Of a stretch of 64,000 nt of DNA, positions 52,946 through 61,625 are shown piece after piece; positions within the stretch are counted from its first letter, which is position 1, and each line of letters begins with the position of its first letter. The translations under genes and the position numbers were made by a program. The notes below the pieces were generated by a model, which searched no databases, was not told the DNA's origin, and saw only the letters and a program-made list of their open reading frames with translations. Source of the stretch: Micrococcales bacterium UBA7469 (GTDB lineage: Bacteria > Actinomycetota > Actinomycetes > Actinomycetales > Microbacteriaceae). Location of the stretch: the NCBI GenBank assembly GCA_002479805.1, contig DLPB01000020.1:62001-126000 (forward strand), given 5' to 3'.

Positions 52946-53960
52946 GGTTTTCTTTGTGCCTCGAAATCATGGTGCGGTAAATGCCAAAGATAGCCAGCGC
53001 AAGAAGTACCAGCGCCGGGAGCAGTGACTCGAGGAACCAGCTCAGCGAAGGTGCATTGATGATTGGCCGTTGGGAATCGGGATCGCCTTCCACCCACTGT
53101 GGCCATTCGCGAAGATTCTCGATTGCCGAGAAGCCAAAACTAAACGCCATGATCGTCACCACCGCACCGAACACGATGGAGAGCACCAGGTTTAGGTTGA
53201 CGGCTGCGGTGCCGGCTCTTCTTGGCTTTGGCTGTAGTGGCTTAGCCGAACGAGCCTGCGCGGCAAAGCGGGTGCCGACAATGATCGAGGTTGCGATGAT
53301 GGCCTGAATGATTACCCAGATCCAAACATCCAAATTGGTGCGGGTGGTGTCATAAACCACCAAGCCAAAGATGATTGCAATTGCTGTGCCGATGATTGGG
53401 GAGGCGTAAGCCAGCCCGACTGCTCGCTGCAATCTGGCTCGCTCCTCGTCCTTCTCTTCGTGAGAGATGTCTGGTGCATCCTTGCGGAACACAAACGCAA
53501 ACAAAATGACTATTACCACCAAGGCGGTGGCCAAGACGATCGGCACATAAACGCCGAAGATTCGAATCAATGGGGATGCGTCTCGAGAGTCGTAGTTGTT
53601 GAAGGCACCGAGGAAGTTACCTATGGCAAATACCGCTCCACCGACCAGTGAAAGGATCACAAACAGATTGTTGAATCGATGTGCGCTTTGAGCCAGCGGT
53701 GAATCGACTTCACTTCTAAGCGCCAGTGCGATGCGCTGCCCAAGTAGCGATGCGATCGCCACCCCGGTGATGCCAATCAGAATTAGGTAGACACTCCACT
53801 GCAGCGTCACTTCGTAAGGAAGCTGTTCACCCTTGTTGTCATACATCGGCATCTCGCGATAAAGGTCGACGAACTGCGCGAGCATCATCATGGCCCAGAG
53901 GAACGCTAGGCCGATCAGCGGTAGCTGGATGGCGCGATTTGCATTTCTAGATTCACTCAT
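52938..53960 (-). CDS. Eight-span membrane protein of unknown function
   Basis: A 340-residue protein with about eight hydrophobic spans: LPLIGLAFLWAMMMLAQF, WSVYLILIGITGVAIASLL, FVILSLVGGAVFAIGNFLG, VLATALVVIVILFAFVF, IIGTAIAIIFGLVVYD, IIQAIIATSIIVGTRF, a span in VVTIMAFSFGF, and LLPALVLLALAIFGIY. A charged loop with SHEEKDEERARLQ follows span 4 and a basic KPRR loop follows span 6. No family is recognised. It is the first gene of a three-gene unit with the HAD and redoxin genes and is divergent from the PfkB gene by 22 bp. Confidence 0.8.
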   Translation of the reverse strand: MSESRNANRAIQLPLIGLAFLWAMMMLAQFVDLYREMPMYDNKGEQLPYEVTLQWSVYLILIGITGVAIASLLGQRIALALRSEVDSPLAQSAHRFNNLFVILSLVGGAVFAIGNFLGAFNNYDSRDASPLIRIFGVYVPIVLATALVVIVILFAFVFRKDAPDISHEEKDEERARLQRAVGLAYASPIIGTAIAIIFGLVVYDTTRTNLDVWIWVIIQAIIATSIIVGTRFAAQARSAKPLQPKPRRAGTAAVNLNLVLSIVFGAVVTIMAFSFGFSAIENLREWPQWVEGDPDSQRPIINAPSLSWFLESLLPALVLLALAIFGIYRTMISRHKENHA

Positions 53961-53982
53961 AGCTACAGCCTAGACTTGCCCC

Positions 53983-54960
53983 ATGATTTTGGTGATTGGT
54001 GAGGCGCTGATAGACCTAATTGGCACCGCAGATGGCGGTGGCAATTACCAGGCAGTGGTAGGCGGTGCGAACGCAAATGTTGCACTCGCCCTGGCTCGCC
54101 GCGGTGTTGAGCAAAGATTTTTGGGACGCATTTCCTCAGATGGCTTTGGTCAGCAGATTCGTGAGCGCCTGGCTTCAAACGGCGTGAACCTGGACTACAG
54201 CATCAATGCCAAGGAGCAGACCTCACTTGCGGTGGCGACCATCGGCAGTGATGGTTCGGCGAGCTACAGCTTTTACGTTGATGGCACCGCTGACTGGGGC
54301 TGGACCGAAGCTGAGCTACCGAGTGCAATCGAACTGGCTTCGCTTAACACTCACGCAATTCAGTTTGGCTGCCTTGCCATGGCGATTGCTCCGGGCGGTC
54401 TGGTGTTGGAGCAATGGCTAAAGGGTCTCTATGAAGTTGGAGACTCCACTCTGAGCCATGACCTAAACATCCGCTCCGCACTCGGTTTTGAGCGTCAGAG
54501 TGAGCTGGAGCGAGTGCTGAGAATTAATTCTCACAGCCACATCATCAAGGCCTCCGATGCCGACATCGAGTGGCTCTACAACTTGGATGCGGGTAGCGAC
54601 TTAGATTCGATTGCCAGCGACTGGAGCGAGGGTGGCAAGTTGGGAGTGATTACCCGAGGTGGCGATGGTGCAACGCTGTATCTGAATGGTGCAAAGCTTC
54701 ATGCCCTAGCTCCAAAGATCAATTTGGTTGACACAGTTGGAGCAGGCGATACCTTCATGGCAAACCTGCTCGCTGAGCTTGATTTGCTTGGTGCATTAGG
54801 TTCTGATCCGATTGCTCGTTTGGCTAACTTAGATCCAACTGAGCTACAGCGTGCTGCCGAAATTGCCGCGGTGGCAGCGGGCATAGTTTGTGAGCGAAAA
54901 GGCTGCGAGCCTCCAACTTTGGCAGAGACTACTGCTCGAGTTGCAAGCCAAGCGCAATAG
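53983..54960 (+). CDS. PfkB-family carbohydrate kinase (fructokinase/ribokinase-like)
   Basis: A 325-residue sugar kinase. The N-terminus ILVIGEALIDLIG and GGANANVALALARRG are the first PfkB signature. VDTVGAGDTFMANLL near residue 252 is the second, with the catalytic Asp. ATP-dependent phosphorylation of fructose or a related sugar is expected. There is no Shine-Dalgarno sequence, and TAGACT ends six bases before the ATG, pointing to a leaderless mRNA. The 3' end overlaps the convergent histidine kinase gene by 32 bases. Confidence 0.9.
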   Translation: MILVIGEALIDLIGTADGGGNYQAVVGGANANVALALARRGVEQRFLGRISSDGFGQQIRERLASNGVNLDYSINAKEQTSLAVATIGSDGSASYSFYVDGTADWGWTEAELPSAIELASLNTHAIQFGCLAMAIAPGGLVLEQWLKGLYEVGDSTLSHDLNIRSALGFERQSELERVLRINSHSHIIKASDADIEWLYNLDAGSDLDSIASDWSEGGKLGVITRGGDGATLYLNGAKLHALAPKINLVDTVGAGDTFMANLLAELDLLGALGSDPIARLANLDPTELQRAAEIAAVAAGIVCERKGCEPPTLAETTARVASQAQ

Positions 54961-56671
54961 CTGCTGTGAAGCGAACGCCATCCCTGGTTTTGTAAAGCTT
55001 GTGGCTGTGGGTTAGTTCCGCAATCACGCTGGTGCCGAGTCCTTGGGTGCCAGAAACCACTTCTTCGCCATCGTTATCGACCACCAAATCCAACAGCTGG
55101 CCACTGAGGGTGATTGCCACCTTGATGTTCTTTGCCTTGCCGTGCTTGATGGCATTGGTGGTAGCTTCGCGCAATACCTCAATCGTGCTGCGTGCCAGAC
55201 TTTGCCGTGCATCCAAAGCAGCCTGCGCCTGTGGCTGGATGTGATATTCGATTCGACAGGTATCAGACCAAACTTCTGCGATATCGGTCAATACCTGACT
55301 GAAACTCTCGCCCTCGAGATAGGCGGTTTGACCCAGTCGGGACAGTGCCTTATTGACCGAGTCGCGAACCTTCTCAAGGTCTGAAATCGTTGGCCTGTCG
55401 ATTTTAGAGAGCTGCAGCGCGGTGGCATGCAAGGTTGCCTGAACGCTGCCATGCAGTTCAGTTGCCAGCATCTTTTGATCGAGCCAAACCTGCTGGCGCA
55501 ATTGCGAGTTGAGTAGCCTGAGCTCCTCAACGATGCCTCTTAGTTGCGCCTGAGAGATGTCCGCCTGATTTTGGGCAATCGCCATCAAATAGATGCTTGG
55601 AAATGCAATCGAAAAGAACAAAGTGGACTGCACTAAAAATATGCTTGGGAGTGTCAAGGTCTCCCAAAATGTGAATGGCCAAGCCGTAAGACCCACCACG
55701 GCACCGGAGGGAATTGACAGCAGGAACCCGACCCAGGTTGGGTGTTCGAGATTCGCGGTCAGCGATTTCACGCCGTAAGTAATGAGCCCAAACCAGCTGG
55801 TTAGCACCAGAGCGGTTACCAGTCCCTGCAGAGGGTTGCTCGACGCCGAGAGCATCGAGAATCCCAAGACAAAGGCGGTAAGTGCAGTCCACCCAACCGG
55901 CAGTGATTGCCCCAGAATGCTGCGCTTGGGGAGGGTGAGGCGACCGAGTTTGGTTAGAAACGGCGCTGCTGCGGTCAAAGTTGGCGGATCAAAACGCTTC
56001 GCTAGTTCGTGGCTCAGTGGCCGCACCACATCTTCGTTCAAACCCCTGAGAGCCCGAACGATGGCCGATGCATCGTTAGATAACTTGGCATCGTTTAGGT
56101 GCTTGGAAATCTCCCAGAGCGATGGGGTTACCAGTTCGCTGATTCGAGCTCGCTGCGCAAGCCGGAGCCGATCAATCTCTTGGGCAAATTCGAGTCTGGA
56201 TTGATTTAGCGAATACTGCTCGCGCCTGAGCTCCTGGTCAATCTCTTTTTGGGTTAGGTATGCCACCACCAGCGTGTTGAAGACCATGTATATCGCCGCA
56301 ACATAAATTGGTGCCGCTGAAAGCCGGAACCAGATATCGCTTGCAGGCACAACCCCCAGCAGTAATCCGATGTTGAAGACTGTGATTCCTCGAATTAGGC
56401 CGGAGATAAGCAGAATTGTCAGGTTTGCGACTGGCCCAGGTTTTCCAAAGAGCCTAAAGTGTGCCTGTTGCAGAACTTCGATGGCCGCGACCGTGATGGC
56501 AAATCCGGCGATAAGGACCAGGAGCCAGCTGATCGGGTCGCCGCCCAGGCGCCCGTAGTCGTTGATTAGCCCAGTGATAATCGCGGGTAGGGCAAACAGC
56601 ACGTGGGTTCGCCAATTCAAGGCATGTTTTCCCCCGAGAGCACTCCATGGGGAAACGGTGTACTGGGCCAA
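54929..56671 (-). CDS. Membrane sensor histidine kinase
   Basis: A 580-residue protein. Four N-terminal spans are followed by a helical, probably coiled-coil, segment (QSRLEFAQEIDRLRLAQR), four more spans and then a cytosolic kinase core. The presumed phosphoacceptor is His407 in ATELHGSVQATL, a HisKA_3-like box in which the usual Asp after His is Gly. The ATPase domain has EATTNAIKHG (N box), VVDNDGE (G1) and GTQGLGTSVIAEL (G2). The TTG at 56671 starts 3 bases after the response regulator stop, with AGG upstream. It forms a two-component pair with that gene. The signal is unknown. Confidence 0.85.
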   Translation of the reverse strand: MAQYTVSPWSALGGKHALNWRTHVLFALPAIITGLINDYGRLGGDPISWLLVLIAGFAITVAAIEVLQQAHFRLFGKPGPVANLTILLISGLIRGITVFNIGLLLGVVPASDIWFRLSAAPIYVAAIYMVFNTLVVAYLTQKEIDQELRREQYSLNQSRLEFAQEIDRLRLAQRARISELVTPSLWEISKHLNDAKLSNDASAIVRALRGLNEDVVRPLSHELAKRFDPPTLTAAAPFLTKLGRLTLPKRSILGQSLPVGWTALTAFVLGFSMLSASSNPLQGLVTALVLTSWFGLITYGVKSLTANLEHPTWVGFLLSIPSGAVVGLTAWPFTFWETLTLPSIFLVQSTLFFSIAFPSIYLMAIAQNQADISQAQLRGIVEELRLLNSQLRQQVWLDQKMLATELHGSVQATLHATALQLSKIDRPTISDLEKVRDSVNKALSRLGQTAYLEGESFSQVLTDIAEVWSDTCRIEYHIQPQAQAALDARQSLARSTIEVLREATTNAIKHGKAKNIKVAITLSGQLLDLVVDNDGEEVVSGTQGLGTSVIAELTHSHKLYKTRDGVRFTAAIALGLQLEQ

Positions 56672-56674
56672 GAA

Positions 56675-57328
56675 CTAAACCTGTTCTTTTAACTGGTGGT
56701 ACTTGCTGGCGGCCTCAACTCTGGGATTGCCGTCTTTAGGGTCGATGTTCATAAGCTCAAAAATGCGAGTCAACATGCCCTCAACCGCTCTGACGGTAGT
56801 GCCACGAAGTTCAGCAATCTGGGCATTGGTCTTACCCTCGCTAAGTAGCTGCAGGGTCTCAACCTGACGGCGTGATAGCGCTGAGAATGGTCGGTTGCTG
56901 GCGAGGTCGTGACGGTACTCCTTGGTGATGGCATCCTTGAGGACCGCCTCAATGGCATCTACCAGTTCTTGACCGTTTTGGATCGCGCCCTTGCGTAAGT
57001 ACGCCTGGTTAGATTTCACAACCGAGGCATCTTTGCTGCCAAAGCGTGGGTCGGGAAGATTGGTTAGGTAAACGATTCCAACCGCCGGAGTAGTGGGGTT
57101 CATGGACTCCACCAGTTCAAAACCATTCGGACCAGGACCCAATTCGATATCAACCACAATGCAGTCTGGGTCGATTGACTTCATGGCCCGCTTAGCATCC
57201 GCCGCATTGGCGGCGGTGGTTACGACGAATCCCGCAGACTCAACCGCACGAGCCAAAAGGTCACGCATCAGCGGTTCATTCTCAACCACAAGAACGTGGC
57301 GGAAGGCTTTTGGGTCTGGCTTTGGCAT
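56675..57328 (-). CDS. LuxR-type (NarL-family) response regulator
   Basis: A 217-residue regulator. The receiver domain covers about 10-130, with an acidic pocket at E16/E18, phosphoacceptor Asp60 in CIVVDIELG, and Lys113 in YLRKGA. The C-terminal HTH contains LSRRQVETLQLLSEGKTN and AQIAELRGTTVRAVEGMLTRIF. TTGGAG precedes the ATG at 57328. It is the first gene of the pair with the histidine kinase. Targets are not evident. Confidence 0.93.
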   Translation of the reverse strand: MPKPDPKAFRHVLVVENEPLMRDLLARAVESAGFVVTTAANAADAKRAMKSIDPDCIVVDIELGPGPNGFELVESMNPTTPAVGIVYLTNLPDPRFGSKDASVVKSNQAYLRKGAIQNGQELVDAIEAVLKDAITKEYRHDLASNRPFSALSRRQVETLQLLSEGKTNAQIAELRGTTVRAVEGMLTRIFELMNIDPKDGNPRVEAASKYHQLKEQV

Positions 57329-57423
57329 TGGGCTCCAATTTTGAATCTAATAAAGCATAATCTGCGTCGGGTAACCGCACATATCAGGCCCTAATTGTCA
57401 GACCCCTAGGGCAAACTTTAGCC

Positions 57424-58992
57424 ATGCGAAAAACCACCACCGGCCTCAGTTTCGACTCTCGCGATCTCATGCGTGCGCAGTGCTCCCACTGCACACGTGT
57501 TTCGGTAGCAAGAGAGTTGAAAGTGGCGGGTTTGCAAGAACTCATCGATGAGTTCTACATCAAACCAGATAGTTTGGCGATTCGCTACGGCATGAAGTAC
57601 GAGGCTGCGCTGGAAAACGAGCTAGTACAAAATCTCGGTGACCTGGTCCAGGCCCCGCAGTCACAAACCCTGGAGGCGACGTATGAGCTCATGCGGCAAG
57701 GCATTCCGGTGATCTACCAAGGCGTTCTCAAGGGCGGCTCAGGTCAGCTCGAGTTTTCTGGAAGACCTGACTTTCTGCTGCGCGGTGACTATCGATTCGA
57801 GATGAACGAGCAGGGCCTAACCGCCATCCAGGTCGGTGCCTGGCAGGGCGGCTATACCGCCTGGGATGCCAAGCTATCTGCATCACCAAAACCTGACTAC
57901 CAAATTCAGGTTGGACTCTACGCCGACGTCCTAAGAACGCTCAATCTTGAAGCCCCATGCGAGCACGGCCTGATTCTTGGCAATCGAGAGATCGCAGCCT
58001 TTTCGGCAGATGCGCTAATTGCCCAAATGCTCGTCAAGCGGTCAGCTTACGAATTAAGCGTTGCCGCGATTGTTGCGCAAGACCCAAAGACCCTGTCGGA
58101 TTTGGGAGAGCTGGTTTGCGAAGCATCCACCTACTGCGAGATGTGCGAATATCCAGCGCTATGCCGGCACATGCGACTTCAGACAAATCACCTGCAGTTG
58201 GTCGCGGGCATCACCAAGGCGCAAATCGATGCATTGCGTCACCTCGGAATCACCACGGTTCGTCAGCTTGCGGAATTGGATGAACCAACCGAAAAGCACT
58301 CGGTTGAAGTCATTCGCAAGCTTGCGCTGCAAGCTAGATTGCAGCAGATCTTTTTCGATACCGGAGTCAGAAGCCAGGTGGTTGCAGATCCAGAGTTGCT
58401 TTCAGGATTACCAGAGGCTAATCCGGGAGATCTGTTTTTCGACTTGGAAGGATTCACTTTCTTCGGTGAACCGGGCGGTCTGGAGTATCTCTGGGGCTGG
58501 GTGGATGCCAAAGGTGAGTATTCCCACCACTGGGCTGATGACAGAGCCGGGGAAGAGCGGGCTTTCGAGAACTTTATGGAGGCGGTCCTTGTAAACCGCA
58601 AGCGCTATCCGCAAAGTCGCATCTACCACTACGCGCACTACGAGAAGACAGCGCTGAAAAAGCTGGCTGCCAGAACCGGCAAGTACGAATACGAGCTGAT
58701 GCAGCTGATTGAGAATGGGGTCTTTGTAGATCTCTACAAGCTGGTGGACAAGGCGCTTGTGATTTCGGAAGAGCGCTACAGCATCAAGAACCTAGAGAAC
58801 TTCTATGAGTTTGATCGCTCCTCCGACGTTAAAGAGGCGATGGGCTCAATGGAGTTCTACGACCAGTACCTAACCACCTTGGCCGAAGATGCCGATGCCG
58901 CGGAAAAGCTAAAGCGCCAGGTGATTGCGTACAACCGAGACGATTGCGCAAGCACACTGGCGCTTTATAAGTGGCTTTTGGACCTTACATAA
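57424..58992 (+). CDS. TM0106-family RecB-like nuclease with DEDD-type domain (COG2251)
   Basis: A 522-residue putative nuclease. The N-terminal half carries a PD-(D/E)XK-type region with GRPDFLLRG and YTAWDAKLS. Cysteines at CSHC near residue 20 and in [11 protein letters not shown] near residue 235 suggest a metal or Fe-S site as in AddB/Cas4-like enzymes. A helix-hairpin-helix-like segment follows ([16 protein letters not shown]). The C-terminal RNase H-like part has FFDLEGF with D340 and E342, [15 protein letters not shown] and [13 protein letters not shown]. Many actinobacterial relatives continue into a helicase; this one stops after the nuclease. It is convergent with rplA, overlapping by 8 bases. 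Confidence 0.85.
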   Translation: MRKTTTGLSFDSRDLMRAQCSHCTRVSVARELKVAGLQELIDEFYIKPDSLAIRYGMKYEAALENELVQNLGDLVQAPQSQTLEATYELMRQGIPVIYQGVLKGGSGQLEFSGRPDFLLRGDYRFEMNEQGLTAIQVGAWQGGYTAWDAKLSASPKPDYQIQVGLYADVLRTLNLEAPCEHGLILGNREIAAFSADALIAQMLVKRSAYELSVAAIVAQDPKTLSDLGELVCEASTYCEMCEYPALCRHMRLQTNHLQLVAGITKAQIDALRHLGITTVRQLAELDEPTEKHSVEVIRKLALQARLQQIFFDTGVRSQVVADPELLSGLPEANPGDLFFDLEGFTFFGEPGGLEYLWGWVDAKGEYSHHWADDRAGEERAFENFMEAVLVNRKRYPQSRIYHYAHYEKTALKKLAARTGKYEYELMQLIENGVFVDLYKLVDKALVISEERYSIKNLENFYEFDRSSDVKEAMGSMEFYDQYLTTLAEDADAAEKLKRQVIAYNRDDCASTLALYKWLLDLT

Positions 58993-59677
58993 AGGTTGCA
59001 ACATCCAAAGGAATGCCAGGACCGAAGGTGGTCGCAACGGCACCCTTTAGCAGGTACTTACCCTTAGAGGTCGAAGGCTTAAGTCGAACAACCTCATCCA
59101 TGGCGGCGTTTAGGTTCTCAGCTAGCTGAGCCTGGGTGAAGCTTGCCTTACCAATGATGAAGTGCAGGTTGGACTGCTTGTCAATGCGGAAGTCGATCTT
59201 TCCACCCTTGATGTCAGTAACAGCCTTTGCGGTGTCCATGGTTACGGTTCCGGTCTTTGGGTTTGGCATTAGGTTACGAGGACCTAGCACCTTACCTAGA
59301 CGACCAACCTTGCCCATTAGGTCAGGGGTTGCAACCGCAGAGTCGAAGTCGACCCAACCAGCCTCAACCTTGGCGATTAGCTCATCGCCACCGACCTCGT
59401 CGGCTCCAGCCTCACGAGCTGCGTCTGCTGCGGCACCATTTGCAAACACGATTACTCGGGCTACTTTTCCAGTTCCGTGAGGGAGAGATACCGTGCCACG
59501 GATCATCTGGTCAGCCTTGCGAGGGTCCACTCCAAGCTTGAGTGCAACCTCGATGGTTGAGTTGGTCTTCTTACCTGCGGTGTCGATCGCAAGTGCGGCA
59601 GCCTCTGCTGCGTTGTAGAGCTTGCCTTCTTGGATCTTTGCTGCGGCCTCGTTATAGGCCTTTGAGCGCTTTGGCAT
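58985..59677 (-). CDS. rplA: 50S ribosomal protein L1
   Basis: A 230-residue L1-stalk protein that also represses its own mRNA. Recognisable blocks are [14 protein letters not shown] at the start, [41 protein letters not shown] and [11 protein letters not shown]. The ATG at 59677 has AAAGGA nine bases upstream, and the frame from 59698 adds seven residues without support. Preceded by rplK with a hairpin between the two. Confidence 0.98.
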   Translation of the reverse strand: MPKRSKAYNEAAAKIQEGKLYNAAEAAALAIDTAGKKTNSTIEVALKLGVDPRKADQMIRGTVSLPHGTGKVARVIVFANGAAADAAREAGADEVGGDELIAKVEAGWVDFDSAVATPDLMGKVGRLGKVLGPRNLMPNPKTGTVTMDTAKAVTDIKGGKIDFRIDKQSNLHFIIGKASFTQAQLAENLNAAMDEVVRLKPSTSKGKYLLKGAVATTFGPGIPLDVATFM

Positions 59678-59698
59678 TCTGCTTTTCCTTTCGGTCAC

Positions 59699-59737
59699 AG
59701 TCCGTGGTTCTAAGGGGCGCTAACCCCTCCCACGACT
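59699..59737 (-). promoter_or_regulatory. Hairpin between rplK and rplA
   Basis: On the minus strand GTGG-G-AGGGG-TTAGCG-CCCCT-TAGAA-CCAC forms a two-part stem extended by AGTC/GACT. It lies 22 bases upstream of the rplA start and has no T run after it. It could be an L1-binding translational control element or an mRNA processing site. Confidence 0.45.
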
Positions 59738-59760
59738 ATTTGTGGTTGGTTTGTTTAGTT

Positions 59761-60192
59761 TTATAGCTCGGTCGTGATACCCATGGAGCGGGCGGTACCA
59801 GCGATGATCTTTGCTGCTGCTTCGACGTCGTTAGCGTTTAGGTCGCTCATCTTGGTCTCAGCAATCTTCAACACCTGTTCGCGGGATAGCTTTGCAACCT
59901 TCACGGTGTGAGGAGTTGAGCTTCCCTTCTGAACTCCGGCTGCCTTCTTGATTAGCTCAGCGGCAGGAGGGGTCTTCAGAACGAAGGTGAATGAACGGTC
60001 TTCGTAAACGGTGATCTCAACCGGTACGACGTTGCCACGCTGGTCAGCGGTAGCTGCGTTGTACTGGGTGCAGAACTCCATGATGTTTACACCGTGCTGA
60101 CCTAGAGCAGGTCCGATAGGTGGAGCTGGGTTAGCAGCGCCAGCCTGGATCTGAAGCTTGATCAGACCGGTGACTTTCTTCTTGGGTGCCAT
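59761..60192 (-). CDS. rplK: 50S ribosomal protein L11
   Basis: A 143-residue protein of the ribosomal GTPase centre. The N-terminal block [20 protein letters not shown] and [12 protein letters not shown] are diagnostic, and [20 protein letters not shown] and [20 protein letters not shown] follow. AGAAAA-type purine-rich sequence precedes the ATG. It lies 21 bases after nusG and is the usual partner of rplA. Confidence 0.99.
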   Translation of the reverse strand: MAPKKKVTGLIKLQIQAGAANPAPPIGPALGQHGVNIMEFCTQYNAATADQRGNVVPVEITVYEDRSFTFVLKTPPAAELIKKAAGVQKGSSTPHTVKVAKLSREQVLKIAETKMSDLNANDVEAAAKIIAGTARSMGITTEL

Positions 60193-60213
60193 GTTGTTTT
60201 CTTTTCTCTCTTA

Positions 60214-61044
60214 TTAGTTCAGTGCGCCGACTTGGTCAAAAGACAGCTCCACTGGAGTCTCACGCTCGAATAGCGAAACTAGAACGGTGACCTTGCCAGA
60301 CTCTGGCTTGATCTCCGAAATTGTGCCTGGAAGGCCGGCGAATGAGCCGTCCTTGATCATGATTGACTCGCCCACGGTGAAGTCGATCTTGACTGGGATT
60401 GACTTGCCCTTGGCCTTGCCGCTGGAAGAAATTGCAGCCTTTGCGCTCTTTACCTCTTCGGTTTCCTCAGGGGTGAATAGCGGCTTCAGCATTTCGAATG
60501 CCTCGTTTGGGCGAAGCGGAGTTGGGTGCTGGCTGTTACCAACGAATCCGGTGACCGCTGGGGTGTGGCGAACTAGGGACCAGCTGTCTTCGGTCATCTC
60601 CATGCGAACTAGCACGTAACCAGGGATGCGGACCTTGGAAACCAGCTTGCGCTGACCGTTCTTGATCTCAATGGTCTCTTCCATTGGGACCTCAATCTGG
60701 AAAATCTGGTCTCCACCGGCAAGTGCTGCGCGACGGACCTCAATGTTCTGCTTTACGCGACGCTCGTAACCGGCGTAGGAGTGGATTACGTACCACTTAC
60801 CTCGCTGCTCACGCAGCTCCTGGCGGAACTTGCGGTAAGGGTCGTCCTCGGTTGCTGCCTCAGCAACCGGTGCTGGGGCCTCGCTAGGAGCTTCCTCAAC
60901 CTGGAAACCATCGAGCTCGTGCTCTGCCTCAACCTCTGCTAGGTCTAGGTCAGTCTCGTCTAGGTCGATGTTCTCGTTAACTGCGTCCTCGGACTGAGCC
61001 ATTGGCTCAGTTTCCTGGGTGTCGCTGAAGTTTAGGTCTGACAC
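60214..61044 (-). CDS. nusG: Transcription termination/antitermination protein NusG
   Basis: A 276-residue NusG. The first ~95 residues are a strongly acidic extension (TDLDLAEVEAEHELDG and similar). The NGN domain starts KWYVIHSYAGYERRVKQNI, with IPGYVLVRMEM and PAVTGFVGN. The KOW domain has GSFAGLPGTISEI. The protein couples RNA polymerase to Rho and the ribosome. A GTG at 61044 with AGAGGA five bases upstream is chosen over the in-frame ATG at 61065, which overlaps secE. Confidence 0.97.
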   Translation of the reverse strand: MSDLNFSDTQETEPMAQSEDAVNENIDLDETDLDLAEVEAEHELDGFQVEEAPSEAPAPVAEAATEDDPYRKFRQELREQRGKWYVIHSYAGYERRVKQNIEVRRAALAGGDQIFQIEVPMEETIEIKNGQRKLVSKVRIPGYVLVRMEMTEDSWSLVRHTPAVTGFVGNSQHPTPLRPNEAFEMLKPLFTPEETEEVKSAKAAISSSGKAKGKSIPVKIDFTVGESIMIKDGSFAGLPGTISEIKPESGKVTVLVSLFERETPVELSFDQVGALN

Positions 61045-61054
61045 GAATTCCTCT

Positions 61055-61318
61055 TTATCCTGCAAATACGAAGGTGACGACGTTGTAGAAGATCCAGTCC
61101 AAAGCGCTGATGACTGCCATCACCACTGCTACGAAACCGAGCACCACACCGGTGTAGTTGATTAGCTCTTTGCGGGTTGGCCTGGTGACCTTGCCGAGCT
61201 CCGCAACTACCTGACGGAAAAACAGCGTGCCGCGCTGAAGCGGGTTCTTGGTCTTAGCCTTTTCCGCTTTTGCGGCTTCGACTAAGTCTTCAGAGGCGTT
61301 CTGTGTCTCTTCTGACAT
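61055..61318 (-). CDS. secE: Preprotein translocase subunit SecE
   Basis: An 87-residue single-span subunit of the SecYEG channel. The conserved amphipathic part is FFRQVVAELGKVTRPTRKEL, followed by the membrane helix VVLGFVAVVMAVISALDWIF. GAAGGAAG precedes the ATG. It follows tRNA-Trp by 21 bases and precedes nusG by 10, the standard order. Confidence 0.97.
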   Translation of the reverse strand: MSEETQNASEDLVEAAKAEKAKTKNPLQRGTLFFRQVVAELGKVTRPTRKELINYTGVVLGFVAVVMAVISALDWIFYNVVTFVFAG

Positions 61319-61339
61319 TTGTCTTCCTTCTTGTTAGCG

Positions 61340-61412
61340 CAGGGCGGACAGGACTCGAACCTGCAACTTGCGGTTTTGGAGACCGCTGCTCTACCAATTG
61401 AACTACCGCCCT
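61340..61412 (-). tRNA. tRNA-Trp (CCA anticodon)
   Basis: A 73-base cloverleaf on the minus strand. The acceptor arms AGGGCGG and CCGCCCT pair perfectly with a G discriminator base. The D arm contains TAGTTCAATTGGTAGA, the anticodon loop is CTCCAAA with CCA at 61377-61379, and the T arm carries GGTTCGAGTCC. CCA is not encoded at the 3' end. It lies just upstream of secE as in many bacteria. Confidence 0.97.
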
Positions 61413-61432
61413 ATCGTTGCCATCGCCATCAA

Positions 61433-61461
61433 CCTTTACTGGGCACAAGGCTTGGTTTCAA
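61433..61461 (-). promoter_or_regulatory. Candidate promoter for tRNA-Trp-secE-nusG
   Basis: TTGAAA at 61456-61461 and TAAAGG at 61433-61438, read on the minus strand, are separated by exactly 17 bases. They would start transcription about 15 bases before the tRNA. The remaining gap up to aspC holds a 13-base dyad, TAGATTGAATCTA at 61487-61499, of unknown role. Confidence 0.45.
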
Positions 61462-61625
61462 GTGCCACCTGAGAAAGACAGACTTCTAGATTGAATCTAT
61501 TAGTTTGAATTTTCGCCAGATTAGTTTTGGGCAGATGTCAACTTGAAAGAGTTTAGGGGTTAAACCGCCGATATGCAAAGGAATTTCTAGCCCGAATGCC
61601 TAGGAAGCGAAGTATCCTGTTAGGC

